A stretch of 64,000 nucleotides of DNA from Glossina fuscipes (Eukaryota; Arthropoda; Insecta; Diptera; Glossinidae), in contig NW_023998414.1 in the NCBI RefSeq assembly GCF_014805625.2, positions 9,023,914-9,087,913 of the forward strand, in the 5' to 3' direction. This document shows positions 12,929 through 24,545 of this stretch, in pieces; positions within the stretch are counted from its first letter, which is position 1, and the number at the start of each line of letters is the position of its first letter. Below the pieces are notes generated by a model. That model had not been told where the DNA came from. It made no database searches and worked only from the letters and a program-made list of their open reading frames with translations. The position numbers and the translations under genes were made by a program.

Positions 12929-13373
12929 TACAGGCAAACCTGTTTTTGTGCGGAGATAGGGACCGCAGAAAAAAACCGCACAAAAGAAAAATATTCAAAA
13001 ACTTCATAAATAGCTATAAGAAATAATTTTTCACAGCATATTAAAGAAAATTTTTTTTATGCGGTAGAGAGGGACCGCATAAAAAAAGTCTCACTTAGAA
13101 AATATGTCAAAGCGTTACGAAATAGCAAGAAAGTGCTTTCTAAACAAAATAAATAATTAAATTACACATTGAAACATTTAAAAAAATTTTAATTTTTAAT
13201 TTTAAACAAGGAGAAATTTTCAAAATGTACATTATTCAATATATACTACTCGTCGTAGTTCAAAACGCGCGAAAACAATTAATTTACCTTTAATCTCACT
13301 ATAAAATTAATTCTGTCTTAATGGTTAAAAGGTCAGCAATTAACTAAAGTTATTAGATGGCGCAGTATGTATT

Positions 13374-13466
13374 GAAATTGGCTGATGCAATATATGCATA
13401 AGAACATTGAGCATGCCTAATAAAATAGGCTGATGCAATAGGTATGAAAATGGCTGTTGCAATGTG
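13374..13466. repeat. Short internal repeats inside the MITE
   Basis: Three diverged copies of a unit like GAAATTGGCTGATGCAATA start near 13374, 13424 and 13447. They are internal to the pogo-like MITE. Confidence 0.6.
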
Positions 13467-13554
13467 TACATACACACTGATAGCAAAAAAAGGGATGCCA
13501 ACACAGTTCAGATTGACCTAACCTCTCGGCGAAATTCAATGTGTCGATATTCAT

Positions 13555-13660
13555 ATACCGCACAAAAAAAAAAAATCGCACAAAACGAATCGCACAAAAA
13601 AATGATTCGCACAAAAAGAATCGCACAAAAAAAGCGCATAAAAAATACCGCACAAAAACA
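13555..13660. repeat. CGCACAAAAA array at the right end of the MITE
   Basis: Six to seven units of the form (C/T)CGCACAAAA(A), with spacers such as GAAT and AATGATT, run into the terminal inverted repeat. The unit is the inner part of the TIR itself (GTGCGG on the other strand), so the array looks like amplification of subterminal transposase-binding-type sequence. The binding role is inference. Confidence 0.8.
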
Positions 13661-13672
13661 GGTTTGACTGTA

Positions 13673-14380
13673 TATTAATATTTGTCGCTTTATCCACGAG
13701 TGCATAGCATTTTTATGCAAAACCTTCGTTTCGTTATACTGTTATTACAATTTGATAGTTTTTTTTTTTTGTTTTTTAATATGTAATAAACAAAATTTTA
13801 ATACTAATTTAATAATGCAAGTAGAATATTTAAATTTTAAAGAAATTTCATAACATAAACTATGTAAACCTGCTGCTGGGGTAGCTCAACTGCTCCCGGT
13901 TTTCACAGGACATTTCGTTTTTTTCTTTTTGGTTTTTCCCTTTTGCTTTTCCAAACACTTGAGTTTTCACTAATTAAATTCTGATAAGATGTTTATTTCT
14001 TCAAATCACATTAAAGCATCCCTTCTCTACATGTTAAATTTCCAATTTTATATTCACGATCAATTCCCTGTTAAAGGCATGTCTTCGACCCGTGATTAAC
14101 CTCAGCTTAGAATTAATTACACTCAGCTTCTTCTAAATTCTTCTTACACTAATTCTCTTGACCCAATCCCAGCTCTCTTAGCCTAACTTACTCTAGTACT
14201 CGAACCTAAGGACTCTGCTTAACCTAATTAGTCTCATTTCTCTTTAGTTTCTCTCTACTGCCTGTTCCCTGACTACATTACGATCTCCGTGAATTGAATG
14301 TCAACTCGATTTTTGTCAAAATAGTCCACTTTCGGGTAAAATTCTTGTTTTCATACCAATATTTACCTAAAATTTAACTG
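13673..14380. other. Non-coding stretch
   Basis: Contains a T-run near 13758-13770 and a pyrimidine-rich segment (about 14040-14280). No gene is seen. Confidence 0.4.
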
Positions 14381-14384
14381 TTCC

Positions 14385-14560
14385 ACAGAAAAACCAGTGA
14401 GGAAAGCACATCTATTCGATAAAAGTGTTTTCATTTGCGAGCTCCTAACCTTTGGCCACCAGCAAACAATGTGTAAAACAAAATTGTTGCTTGCATACCA
14501 AGGACAGATAATTGACGATAGACTAAGGGACAGACAGATACGCAACAAACAACAAAAGAA
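14385..14560 (+). repeat. Diverged INE-1-like fragment
   Basis: GTTTTCATTTGCGAGCTC near 14426 resembles the TTCATTTTTGCGAC motif of the other copies. AAGGACAGATAATTGACGAT (14500) and GGGACAGACAGATACGC (14527) resemble a decayed GGAC block. Both the 5' and 3' halves are unrecognisable. Confidence 0.4.
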
Positions 14561-15179
14561 ACCATCATTAACTTCTTCTTGTTTGGCTCTATTCTACTGC
14601 TTTCTAGTTGTATATCGTAAGTACTCTTATAAGTGCAGACAAACCATAAGAATTGCATTTTTCTTCTTAAGAGAATTTGCCGTGTAGTGCACAACTGAAA
14701 GAAAATTTTTACTCAATAAATTTAGAAAAGTTAAACGTGCACGCATGTAGCCAAGAGCGTCAAAATATTAAGGAAGAACACGCACAACGCTAATGCAGTT
14801 TTAAGCAATGCCCGAAGAACGTGTGCAATTTATCACAGGTTACCACATTTTGGCAGTTCGGCATGACAAACGTCAGTTCCATACTTTGTTTTCTTCTTTT
14901 TTTTTTTTTTTAAATCGCCAAACAGTCAGGGGATGCCTCTCCTATAAGCGTACCGGGCTGGCGATTAAAAAGAACTGTAGCAGCAGCATAATATGTATCT
15001 TCTCAATCGGCCTGTGTTACTCGACCGAGCGTTCACTATCGCCATGATTAAATACGCAATGTCATATCAAAATTTGAACCCGTGAACCTTGACTTGGTAA
15101 TTGAAGAACTCTCCCATAAAATGGAAGCAGTATGAGAAAAAAAAACCACAACATTTTCGTTTAGTAAAACGGAGTTGGG
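14561..15179. other. Non-coding stretch with T-run
   Basis: Only a T-run near 14890-14911 stands out. Open frames here show no domains. Confidence 0.35.
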
Positions 15180-15430
15180 TTCAGTTTACGCTGCACTGCG
15201 TTGCCGTGATCTGGGCTAATTTTCAGTACCAATCTGCGTGAAAAACTTCTAATGCTTCTACAAAATTCGAAGTCGATACTGTCGTGCCAACGGCATACAC
15301 GACACAGACAAACGGACGGACAGACATGGCTTAATCGAATCCAGAATATGTATAAATTTACAGGATCTCTCAAGCTTTCGTCTTCGGTATGTTGCAAACG
15401 TTATGACAAAATCCTCGAGTGGTGAGTATG
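15180..15430 (+). mobile_element. INE-1-like dispersed repeat, 3' part
   Basis: CAGTACCAATCTGCGTGAAA (15225) and TTCGAAGTCGATACT match the segment upstream of the second block in the 51-kb copy. A GACAAACGGACGGACAGACA block follows at 15306-15325, then AATCCAGAATATG, then a terminal ATGTTGCAAACGTTATGACA. The 5' half is missing or too diverged. Minus-strand open frames here are shadows of the repeat. Confidence 0.65.
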
Positions 15431-16890
15431 AGAAGAGAAAAAGAAACAAAGGTAAAGGGAAGGCCGGGATCTCGAGCGTTTTGGTTCATTTTTGTTATGT
15501 TAGTTTTAAAGCGATAGTTCTAAAGCCCACTAGAAAAGGGAGGGTATAGAAGATGATTTATTTTACTCTTTCAAAAGCAGGTAAGTCGTATACCGTCCTA
15601 CGTTATATTATAATATTGTATTCGACATTGCTATGCTATGTTAATTATGATACTTTTCGTGTAACTCTAATACTCCTTTATTAATATTTTCTTATGTGTG
15701 TTTCTATGTTTGTTTCTCTTGTTACTTTATGATCTTTTGTTATCTTATATGACCAGATATTGTTGTGTTGGCAATGCTTCCTCCACATGTGGATAAAAGA
15801 TTGCATTTGCAGTGCTCTATACACTGAGCTTCTCAGTAACAATGCCACAATTTTGCCTCTTCGTGAGTGGGGGTGGGGGTATTTTTCCACTTTTTTGAAA
15901 GCATATGACACAATTCACAATTCTTCCCAAATGTAGCAGATATGTGTGAGAATATGTTTTTGCAGTTATGGCCGTTTCCTGAAAGTCACTCATACACAAG
16001 CATAATCACAATTTACTTTTGACTTCCGTAATTTATTGACGAGTGATTATTCTGTGTTACATTATCTATGCCTAAATGCGTTTTCTAGCAGGACTTCTTA
16101 TATAAACGATAACAACAATTGCAAATTGACGCCAACTCCTCCGTTAGCCTATCGATACGTTTTACAAAAAGGTTTCGAAAAAACAAGAAATCTTTAAATA
16201 AATATTCCGTTTAATTCATTCAGAAATACGCCCTAAAGACTACATAAAGTATTTGCACATTCTTGACCACCGTGATACCGTGCATGTTAAACCGTGTTAT
16301 TGTTCCTTTATCTATTCGTTCTCTACTGCCCGTAAGCTCGGAAGGATAACTGAAACTTGTCGTAAGCATGGTCAGTTGATGTGTTCATCTGGCTGGCGCG
16401 TTAACATATCCGTAATAAGCAAAAAACTGCATATCTTGATTTAAAATTTGGTATAAATATTTCGCCATCCGTCTAACACCCTGTATTATGTCAAACACGA
16501 TGAGCAGTTAATAAAATATTTGATCGTTTTGTAAGTAAACTTTTAGGTTTTTTTTTTTTTTTGTTGTGAAAAGTATTTATTGAAAAAGTCGAGTCAGGCA
16601 TGTAACCTAACCCGATCGACCATTGGTCGACCTGAACAAGTACGCGCAATACATTCTCCATCCATTTCCTATTTGTTTCCTTGATGAAATAGGAAAAATT
16701 ATATTTAATTTCCATGTAAAGGGAGGCATACATTTTATGGGACCTATTTTTTACGTGAATGGACGCGAAATGTGAATTGAAAGGAAGCAAACTCAATTTT
16801 ATTGTGAAAGATTCGATCATTCTACAACTGCTTTCGTCATAAAGTAATCGAAATTGCATCTCATTGTTATAGGCACTGTTACTTTTTATA
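15431..16890. other. AT-rich non-coding stretch
   Basis: The 156-codon minus-strand open frame at 16491-16961 is the longest in the window. It begins inside a tRNA-like sequence, ends in a lysine run from an A/T homopolymer and shows no domain, so I do not call it a gene. Confidence 0.45.
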
Positions 16891-16971
16891 AAAACCGCCC
16901 GAGTGGCCGAAGACGAGGAATCTTGACTAGGAAACTCAATAGTAGTGGGTTCGAATATCAAGTGGGGTAGA
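16891..16971 (+). pseudogene. tRNA-Ser-like sequence (tRNA pseudogene or SINE head)
   Basis: GCCCGAGTGGCCGAAGACG fits the D-arm/box A of serine tRNAs (family pattern GTGGCCGAGTGG). TTGACTAGGAAACTC resembles their anticodon arm (TGACTAGAAATCA). GTGGGTTCGAATATCAAG holds a box-B motif (GGTTCGAAT). The T-stem and acceptor stem do not pair properly, so it is unlikely to be a working tRNA. It may be a dead tRNA or the 5' head of a tRNA-derived SINE whose body I do not recognise. Confidence 0.5.
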
Positions 16972-17259
16972 GTTTTTAATAAAAGCTGATAGAATTTATT
17001 TCTCTGGCGAAATTGATATTAAGAGTAATAATAATAATAATACTTTTTCTGAGATCCCTTATCTGAGCTGGGGTTCACAAAATACGTTATGTACTCAAAT
17101 CTTGCACTTAAAATTGCAAAACTCTTAACTTTTATGCCAAATTACTAGGGTCGACCAGTTTTCACCATAAGATATTAAAAATTAGACCATAGCAGCGTTT
17201 ACTTTTCAGGAGGATTTTTATATGAGAGACCGTTGGCTTATACGATCCAAATTTTTCAA

Positions 17260-17480
17260 ATCCATTTAGTAGATAGAATTTGAGAATTGATTGCAAAATT
17301 GGTCCGAAGCCTTCGAGTTTCAATGGGTTTCGTCTTTCGAATAAAATATGTTAGTGATCGCGACCTGTAAGTTGAACACGTCAACATGTGGACAGACATC
17401 AAACATACATGCTTACTGAAATTGATTCAGAAAATCATTCTGAATTCAATCCTTGTTTAAACTCTACCAATATAAGATGA
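17260..17480 (+). repeat. Family-B INE-1-like repeat, partial
   Basis: TTTCGTCTTTCGAATAAAAT (17327) followed by GACCTGTAAGTTGAACACG and TGTGGACAGACATC matches the central part of the family-B repeats at 54.9 and 39.9 kb: GTTCGTCCTT..., GTAAGTTGAACGC, then a GGACAGAC block. Ends are not defined. Confidence 0.5.
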
Positions 17481-20400
17481 CCCGAGGGGCATCGTAACAA
17501 TTTAAGGCTTAGTCCAGTTCTTTTCCGCTTCCTAAGAATGCGAATGCACTGATAATCGGCATGTGACTAATAAGCAAAAGTGTATGATGATATCTGCAGT
17601 GTCGAACGCGTCTTTATAAACAAGGCAACAGCCGTTGACGCAATGAATAATAAAGGACACTTAGTTTATTTTTTTTTTTTTATTAAATTATAGCTAATAA
17701 ATGCAGAAAAGAAAGAAAAAAGAAAACGAGGAAATTTAATTGAGTGCAGAAAAACGTGGCAGGTTTAAAAAGTAAGAAGTGGAAAAAAAGTTTTTTGTTT
17801 CCTCTTTACGCCATTAATCAATTTGATTATAGCTTAGTGTAAAGATGAAAAGTGAAATAGTAATTGATTTAAAAGCGTCCATAAGCAAAAATTTAAAAAA
17901 AAAAAAAGCATCCTTAAGAAAATAGTTAACAATGCGAGTGTAACATATCACTCAATAAGTCTCAAGTCTCAATAATTAGTTTACACGCTAGAGTGGTTCT
18001 AGGGACTTCAGCTTTATAATTTTCAAAACAATGAATACAAAGGGGTCTCGCTTGTTAGGGGGGGGAAACACAGTGACTTGATAAGTGTCATTAAGATTGC
18101 AAAGGGAAAATCAAAAAAGATCAATAGCGCATACTACATGCCATGATTGGATCGTTTGAGTGTAGAAAGCAAGAAAAGGAAAAAGTGCTGTTTTATTAGA
18201 ACAATGCGCCATGTAATAAGTCGATGAAAATGATGATCACATTTAATGAATCGATTCCTTCGATTTCCTTCTCCGTCCAACGTACTCTCCAGACCAAGCC
18301 CCAAACTGGCTTTTCGTAGATATCAAATGAAGTAGTGATTGCCTTAGCTGGGATTTATTTTGAGAGTAAAGCCAAAGGATTCTACAAAGAACGCATCGAA
18401 AATGTTAGAGGAGCATTGGAATGAATTTATCATTATTTAAAAAAAAAAAAAATTTGGTTTTCTTAATTAAACCGCAGACTTACTGAGTAATACGTTAATA
18501 TTAAAACTCTTGACGCAGAATGCGCGCACATGTTCAATGAGAAAAGAGTCGAGTTAAACATACAAACAATAATTTATTATGTCTACCATGGAAAAAACTA
18601 GAAGCATGTATGGGCATATTAAGACCTCATCGAAGTACATATTAATTTAATCAACGACTTTCACACAAGACCGAATTGTAAAAATATGAAAATTACGCCT
18701 TAGCGTTTTTCCTATGACAATCTTTCGGACATGTTATTAAGTCTTTATGTATTTATCATCTTGTTTAGTGGATTAATTGTATACGTGTGCGCGCAGGCAT
18801 TACTCTTTCGGCAAGCATATATATATTGCTATGTTTATCAGGAAGTTAATTAAAGGCTTTCGTAATGCAATCTGCTTGTCTGCCTTTCTGATAACTGAAA
18901 TTATGCATGCAATCGGAAAAGTTCATGTGCATTATTGTCAAAGCTGATTTTGAGATTATTTTTTAATCCTTATATATATCGTTATATTTTAAGCCTAGGT
19001 TTATTAGTGAGCAACATAGTTGTTGCTTTTGGTTCATTATTCTTTCTAACAGATAATGCACACAGGGATAAATTAATGATTTACTGAGTTATTTAATGCT
19101 TTACTTAATGACTTGCTGTTTTAATAAAAACTTTTATAAGAAAGTAAAAATTAAAAAAAAATATCAAAATAAATAATTATAGAAGTTTGTTATAGTAGAT
19201 CAATTGTGATTAATATATATTGTATCAATTTTGCACAATAAATGCCTTTTTCATGTGAAAAAGTGATCAATGTTTTTGCAAACACCTAATGCGTTATTGC
19301 CGTGGAACTAAAATGGAAACCCTTTCGATGCGATTAATTAACAAAAGTGTAAATAAAAACAAGTGTGTAATAAAAGCATTACTTACCATAAACAATAGAG
19401 GATACAAGTATTCATAAATCATAGTAAGTCTGTATTAACACTCGTATCCTTTGAGAGTTGCCAACTGGTTTGATGCGGCAAGAGTTAAGAGTTACATGTC
19501 TTTATCTAACTTTGCATCTATTAAACTGCTTTTTGCCTTATAACAATCACTAATCATCCCTATCTGCGTGGCATCTTCATAACCAACTGTCATCTCTACC
19601 ACATCTCTTATTATTACCAATTAATGACTAAAGAGTACCAATTCAACCGGTCTTTTAAGTTCCTACCCAATTCTTCTTATATCAATAATAATATTCATTG
19701 AACTCTAAATTAATATTTAAACTCCTCGATTGTTAAATTCTATAAAATAAACTTAACATTGTGAAATGATTTTATCAATCGTCTGTGTCTGTTCTTTCTT
19801 ATGATATTCACAGTACCTCCTAGACTCTAGCATGGTACCCCAACAACTTACATTGCCTATGATCTTAGCGGATGATTTTGACTTGTACGTCCACTCCAGT
19901 TGACGACATGATCGCAAAAAAAAAAAGAAGACGAAACGACCATAGTCGTCTAGGATTAACTGGCGTTACCAACTTAAAAAAAATGTTATATATACGCAGC
20001 AACGGGATATATAACATTTAACTCACTTCAACTTAGACTGACGATAAAGATTGCCGTAGATTCCTCGAAATATTATTAGTATCCATTACCTTATATAATA
20101 TTAATATATGACTATCATCCTTTAGTATGAGTGATTGCTATTGATTCAATTTAAATCTAACCATTAATAACAGACCAACAACCTTTCCGAAAATGGAAGG
20201 AAATAGAAGGAAGTTTTCGTATAGCTAGACTATATTTCAACTTTACTCACTTACAACATCGTAAATAATATTAAAAAGGTTTTTTTTCTTTGGCCAATCA
20301 ATCGAATTATGCGATTTCTTTCATTTGTGTTAAATTCTATTTAAGTGCTATCTTTTCTTTCGTCGTTTTTTCTTTTTTTTAATATGAAAAATTTTTTTTT

Positions 20401-22239
20401 TTCAAAAATTTACAGAAAAAGTTAAACCTTTGCACGTACACATATTTACCTTACCAAGCGGAAAATTAAGTTTAAAAACTGATTTTTCCAATAAATAAAA
20501 CTCTCACATGAATTCACAAGGGTAAAAAAGAAGAAAAATTTAAATAAAACTTTTTATTTTCTTTAATAATTTACCGCTTATCTACTTATGTAATATTAAA
20601 CAACGCACGTATCGACTCGACAAATGAATTTGATTTAATTACACAAACTTTACAATTCTATTAAGCTTTATTGCCAATTTTTTTTATTATTTTTGTTTAA
20701 ATGCTAGCAATTAAAAATAGATTTAACTAAAAATGGCTTCAAGTGGAATATTTATATTTTCAATCGAACGAAAGAGAAAGATTGATGGTAACGGCCAAAC
20801 GCTATAGTACAAAATTTTGACAAACTATTAGTTAGAGATTTATTGAATGTGATGTGATGTATAGCTAAACGAGCGTGGATGTGGTTAAATAAAACTTGAT
20901 CATTTTCAAATTTTAAATGAATGTAATCACAATCGGATTAACTTTAACCGTTTGTTAAAGTGCTGGTTAAGATATTTGTGAAATTTCCTACAAGTAATTA
21001 AAATCAAATAGATAGATGTGGAGAAAATACAACTTTACACTTCATCTTAACTCTTGAAGAAAAGAGTTAATGAAATCGTTTGATATAAAAATTAACGTAG
21101 TTTTAATCATTAATTTAAACGCTTTTTGACAATTGATGGAATGCCTGCGTGAGGAGTTAACCAAATGCGATGTTGGTTAGAAACATTTTATGCAAGTCCA
21201 TGTCTAAAAGCCAGGCATAGAAATGAATTCAAAATAAACCATTGGTTAAAATATTCGCTAGAAATTTTCCAAGCTCTCTGACGGAATATTAAGTTAGTAG
21301 GAAATTGTTGATATAATAAAATTTTATGTCTCGTGACGCTTGGAGGGTTTAAAATGACAGTTGTCTAGTACTAGTTAGCAAATTCTCCACTTTTGCGGAA
21401 GTAGTTAAATAAGTAACCTATTATTGTTACTATTATTATAATTTAAAAATAATGTGCACTAGCAACTAGCTAACTAACGATACTATTCTTATCTTAAATT
21501 TTAAATGAAAGAACAATTCAGATCGCCCAGCATTATAATTAATTTTAATTTTAGGTTAAAGTGCTAATTAGCAAGTTTTATCAATTACAATGTTCCCTTC
21601 TTTTATGCGAATCTCCTGGCCAATGCAATCATCTCTCGACTTAACTCGACTTAACAAAAAAAAAAAACAGAAACGCACTTGAAGGGCATTAAACTCGTAA
21701 TAGAAAGCTATGCAAGTTATTTTTGTAGAATCGGCAAAGCATAACTTTAAAAAATATATGTAACGATGTAAGACATATACATTAACTTGTGGTATAATGA
21801 GTGTAAAAATTTCTCTTGAAGAATGAATATAACCAGGATTTAATGCTTGGCTGACTCGCTTTCTAATTTTAGTTATTGAATTAAGACACTTGAAAGTTTA
21901 CAAAATGAAATAGCATAAGCAAATGATCAACTTATCACTGACTAATACTTATTGTATTAGCCGTATAATGTTGCTAATAACGTAAAAACACTGCAAATTT
22001 ATGTCTTATATACGTGCATATGTATATCCATATATTCATATATGTAAGCATTTAGGTACGAGTGTGCTTATGTTTAAAATTTGCTTAGTTTGCATGCTAA
22101 GGTCACATGAAGGTTAACACATTATGTGCAAGCGCTCTTTTTTTTCTCGAGTACATTCCTCGAAAAAGCAACAGCATACCAGTGCATAACCTTTTCACTA
22201 ACAAATACACGTTAAAATATAAATAATGAATGTACTGCA

Positions 22240-22241
<2 letters not shown>

Positions 22242-22272
<31 letters not shown>
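22242..22272. repeat. (CTG)n trinucleotide microsatellite
   Basis: About ten uninterrupted TGC/CTG units. On the minus strand they give a run of serines inside a short open frame that otherwise looks non-coding. Confidence 0.95.
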
Positions 22273-22942
22273 AGTAAGACAGCCATCATAAACAGACCTA
22301 AAGAGTTTCTCTTTTAACAAATTACTTATAATAATGAAGTTTGAGTGAAGACAAAAAAAAAAAAAAAAAAAAAAAGGAAAAGAAAGCAAAGGTTTTGAAA
22401 AGAGCTCTTGCTTATATAACTCAACCGTGACATTGAATGTTTCCTTGCGGACATTTTCCTTACATTAAAAAAATCTCGTATTAATATTTCACGAAACTTA
22501 AATATAATAAAATTTCTTCGTTGCCCATCTTTAAAATTTCGTTTTTTTTTTTTTTTTCATTCTTTTGTTTTTGCTTTAACTTAAAAAATACTAAAATGCC
22601 TATTGAGTTTATTTGTATTTTGCGTTATATTCGAGAAAAGGACAAAATTCATTTCATCTCATCTCTATTTATCTATCCCTCAGGTCAGTCAGTTTAATTA
22701 GTAAAAGGAAAACCGAAAACGTTAATTGGCATCATTACCTTACTCTATATAAGGTAATGTGTCAAAGATTATATAATTTGTTTCATTTAAAGGAAGGCAA
22801 AACGACCATAACATAAATACTTATTCGCAAATAAGTGCAAGCCTTTGCATCTGAAGCCATAGTAAAGGTTTACGGTTTATTGAAAGAGTCACACAATGAA
22901 GGCTTAGACTTATTACGGTTTAGCTTCCGTTAATAAACATTA

Positions 22943-22973
<31 letters not shown>
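22943..22973. repeat. (AT)n microsatellite
   Basis: About 15 AT units, perfect. Confidence 0.95.
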
Positions 22974-22977
<4 letters not shown>

Positions 22978-23689
22978 AGGCGCTTATAAATAAAGCTTCG
23001 AATTATTAAATAAATTCTTAAAAATGTCATTAATAAACCAATTTTAGGGTATAAAGGAATAAAAATTTAATCTTTCTTCTTGCTTACGCTAATTACGATA
23101 TTGATAGAAGCTTAGATACTGTGCTATAAAAAGGATGTAAAGAAATCAAAAGCACTATGCTTATTATGGACAAATGTAAGACACCGCACCTATCTATTAA
23201 GTGATTAGAAGAAAGGCTATCAAAGGAAGGGGTTACATTTTTCTTAGTTGAGCTTGCAGTGACTAAGTTTAGTTAAATGAAATTCTCGTGTTACACGATC
23301 TCGAGAGTTACACGAGAAAGCCGTTGTGTTTATTTTTCCGTTTAGCAGCGTAAATCGAGTAGTCTGAGTCTATGTTCATAAGGTGACAAGGAGCGCGTGA
23401 GATCCCGGCTCAGTTTGCGTAGCGTAAGGTACGCGCTTCATTAACTTCGAATTATCAAAACAAAAAAAACAAAAAAAATTAAAAAAAATTTAAAAAAAGA
23501 AGAGAAACGAAAAAGTTGAAAATATTATTTTCCCCTAAGGGTTAATAAATACCATTTTAAATAAATCGTCTTTCATTTTAAAATTTGGAAAAGCACACAA
23601 CTCAACTTATCAAAATAGGTTGTGGTTCATTTTGAAGCTCAAGCATTGCAGTTATGTTTAACTGTCAGCCACAGCTTTGTACACATTAA

Positions 23690-23830
23690 TGCGCAGACAA
23701 TGGCTGCAAATGTTCACCATTATGTTTAACATTACTTGTGTTATGTTTGCGTTAGCTTGATGAATATTCGCCTCACAATGTTCTAAAATTTGTAGCTTAT
23801 CAGCTATAGCTTGTGTTTGACGTAGCCTTT
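23690..23830 (-). pseudogene. Tc1/mariner-superfamily transposase C-terminal fragment (PRSCDL family)
   Basis: The plus strand TTACTTGTGTTATGTTTGCG near 23728 and GATGAATATTCGCC nearby closely resemble TTAGTTGTGTTATGTCTGCG and GTCGAATATTCGTCC at 46449-46494. The latter is next to an unmistakable PRSCDL transposase motif. Read on the minus strand, both give the C-terminal segment that in this insect transposase family follows the last catalytic motif (N.R.VI.DI...ML..V.ENW). Only a fragment survives and it is full of substitutions. Confidence 0.45.
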
Positions 23831-23939
23831 AAGAACTGCTTTAATGAGCAAACGACAAGTACGCTTAAGTGAGCTACCAGTTTTGTAAACATTTTTCTAT
23901 TGACTATTGGCGATCATTTTTTTATTGAAACAATATTTT

Positions 23940-24545
23940 TTTCTGGCGAGCAGTTTCTTAAAAGTCGCGAACAGATAATGGTCGGGTGGGATGTAAATCT
24001 GGAGAATACGATGGATGTGGTAGCAATTCGGTATGCAATTCGTACAATCTTGCCATTGTTATGATCAACCTATGACACGGTGCGCTATCTTGGTACAAGA
24101 GCTAATTTTCCATTGTCAATTAGGGCCGTCTTTTTGCTATATAGCCATACAAGGACATTAATAATTCACTATTCAAAAAAAAATGCAGTAATGATCCATT
24201 TTAAGCTTATCGATGAATGTTGTTCGATGCGCAACTGAAAATAAAGACGTTGTAACCTTCCATTCCAGCCGACTTTTGTGTTTCTCATTACCTGGTTGCT
24301 GTCCAGTCGGCTCTGCTTTCGAAACCCAACGCCACATATCGGATGAGAAAGTATTTTTGATATCGATTAAACAGCTCCAAACAGTGCTCTGCATGATCCA
24401 CACGCTATTGCTTTTGGTTAAAAGTGAGCAAGCACGGTACTCACTTCGAACAGAGCCAATGATAGCAACACTGCCTTCTAATATCACTAAAATGCCAGCT
24501 ATTTCATGCAACTTCACTCTTCGACGCACTCCCCACTTTTTCAAG
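23940..24545 (-). pseudogene. Decayed mariner transposase
   Basis: On the minus strand, the frame 24173-24544 contains VKLHEIAGILVILEGSV, matching the mariner VKLHEIAEILKISEGSV-type helix before the catalytic domain. Further along, CLIDIKNTF fits the CLE.F.RNK..F segment and FSVAHRTTFIDKL fits VFWDAHGI.FIDYL. Closer to 24000 the minus strand encodes HPSYSPDL, the HPPYSPDL motif that carries the second catalytic Asp. The HxxxDE...W region with the first Asp is badly degraded (the TMDETW motif is not recoverable), and frameshifts separate the parts. No ITRs are found. It is an inactive old copy. Confidence 0.75.

Larger units (their letters stand above)
12931..13670. mobile_element. Pogo-like MITE with 23-bp TIRs and nested hairpins
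   Basis: The left terminus begins CAGGCAAACCTGTTTTTGTG (to 12953). The right terminus (13648-13670), read on the minus strand, begins CAGTCAAACCTGTTTTTGTG. The inverted repeats agree at 22 of 23 positions. Both are flanked by TA (12929-12930 and 13671-13672), as for Tc1/mariner-pogo elements, whose ends typically start CAG/CAGT. The left end carries a hairpin (about 12943-12985, GTGCGG...CCGCAC). A second perfect-looking hairpin (13053-13087) has ATGCGG/CCGCAT arms flanked by T and A runs. The right 110 bp holds a tandem series of CGCACAAAAA units. There is no transposase. Internal open frames are low complexity. At 740 bp it is a non-autonomous element. Confidence 0.88.
17481..23690. other. 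Long AT-rich non-coding stretch without recognisable genes
   Basis: About 6 kb with the shortest open frames of the window. It holds homopolymers (T-run near 17669-17681, A-runs near 17893-17907, 18439-18451, 21656-21667 and 22352-22374) plus the CTG and AT microsatellites listed separately. I see no exon, RNA gene or transposon end. Confidence 0.5.

Noticed and set aside
16491..16961. 156-codon minus-strand open frame, the longest in the window
   Set aside because: It overlaps the tRNA-like sequence, ends through a lysine run produced by a homopolymer, has no recognisable domain and no splice or start context beyond chance.
22198..22389. Frame with a poly-Ser tract
   Set aside because: The serines are the CTG microsatellite and the N-terminal phenylalanines an A-run; no other coding sign.
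23380..23450. Possible tRNA-Met-like string (TTGCGTAGCGTAAGGTACGC)
   Set aside because: Resembles a D-arm, but no T-arm follows at the right distance. GAGATCCCGGCTC precedes instead of following it.
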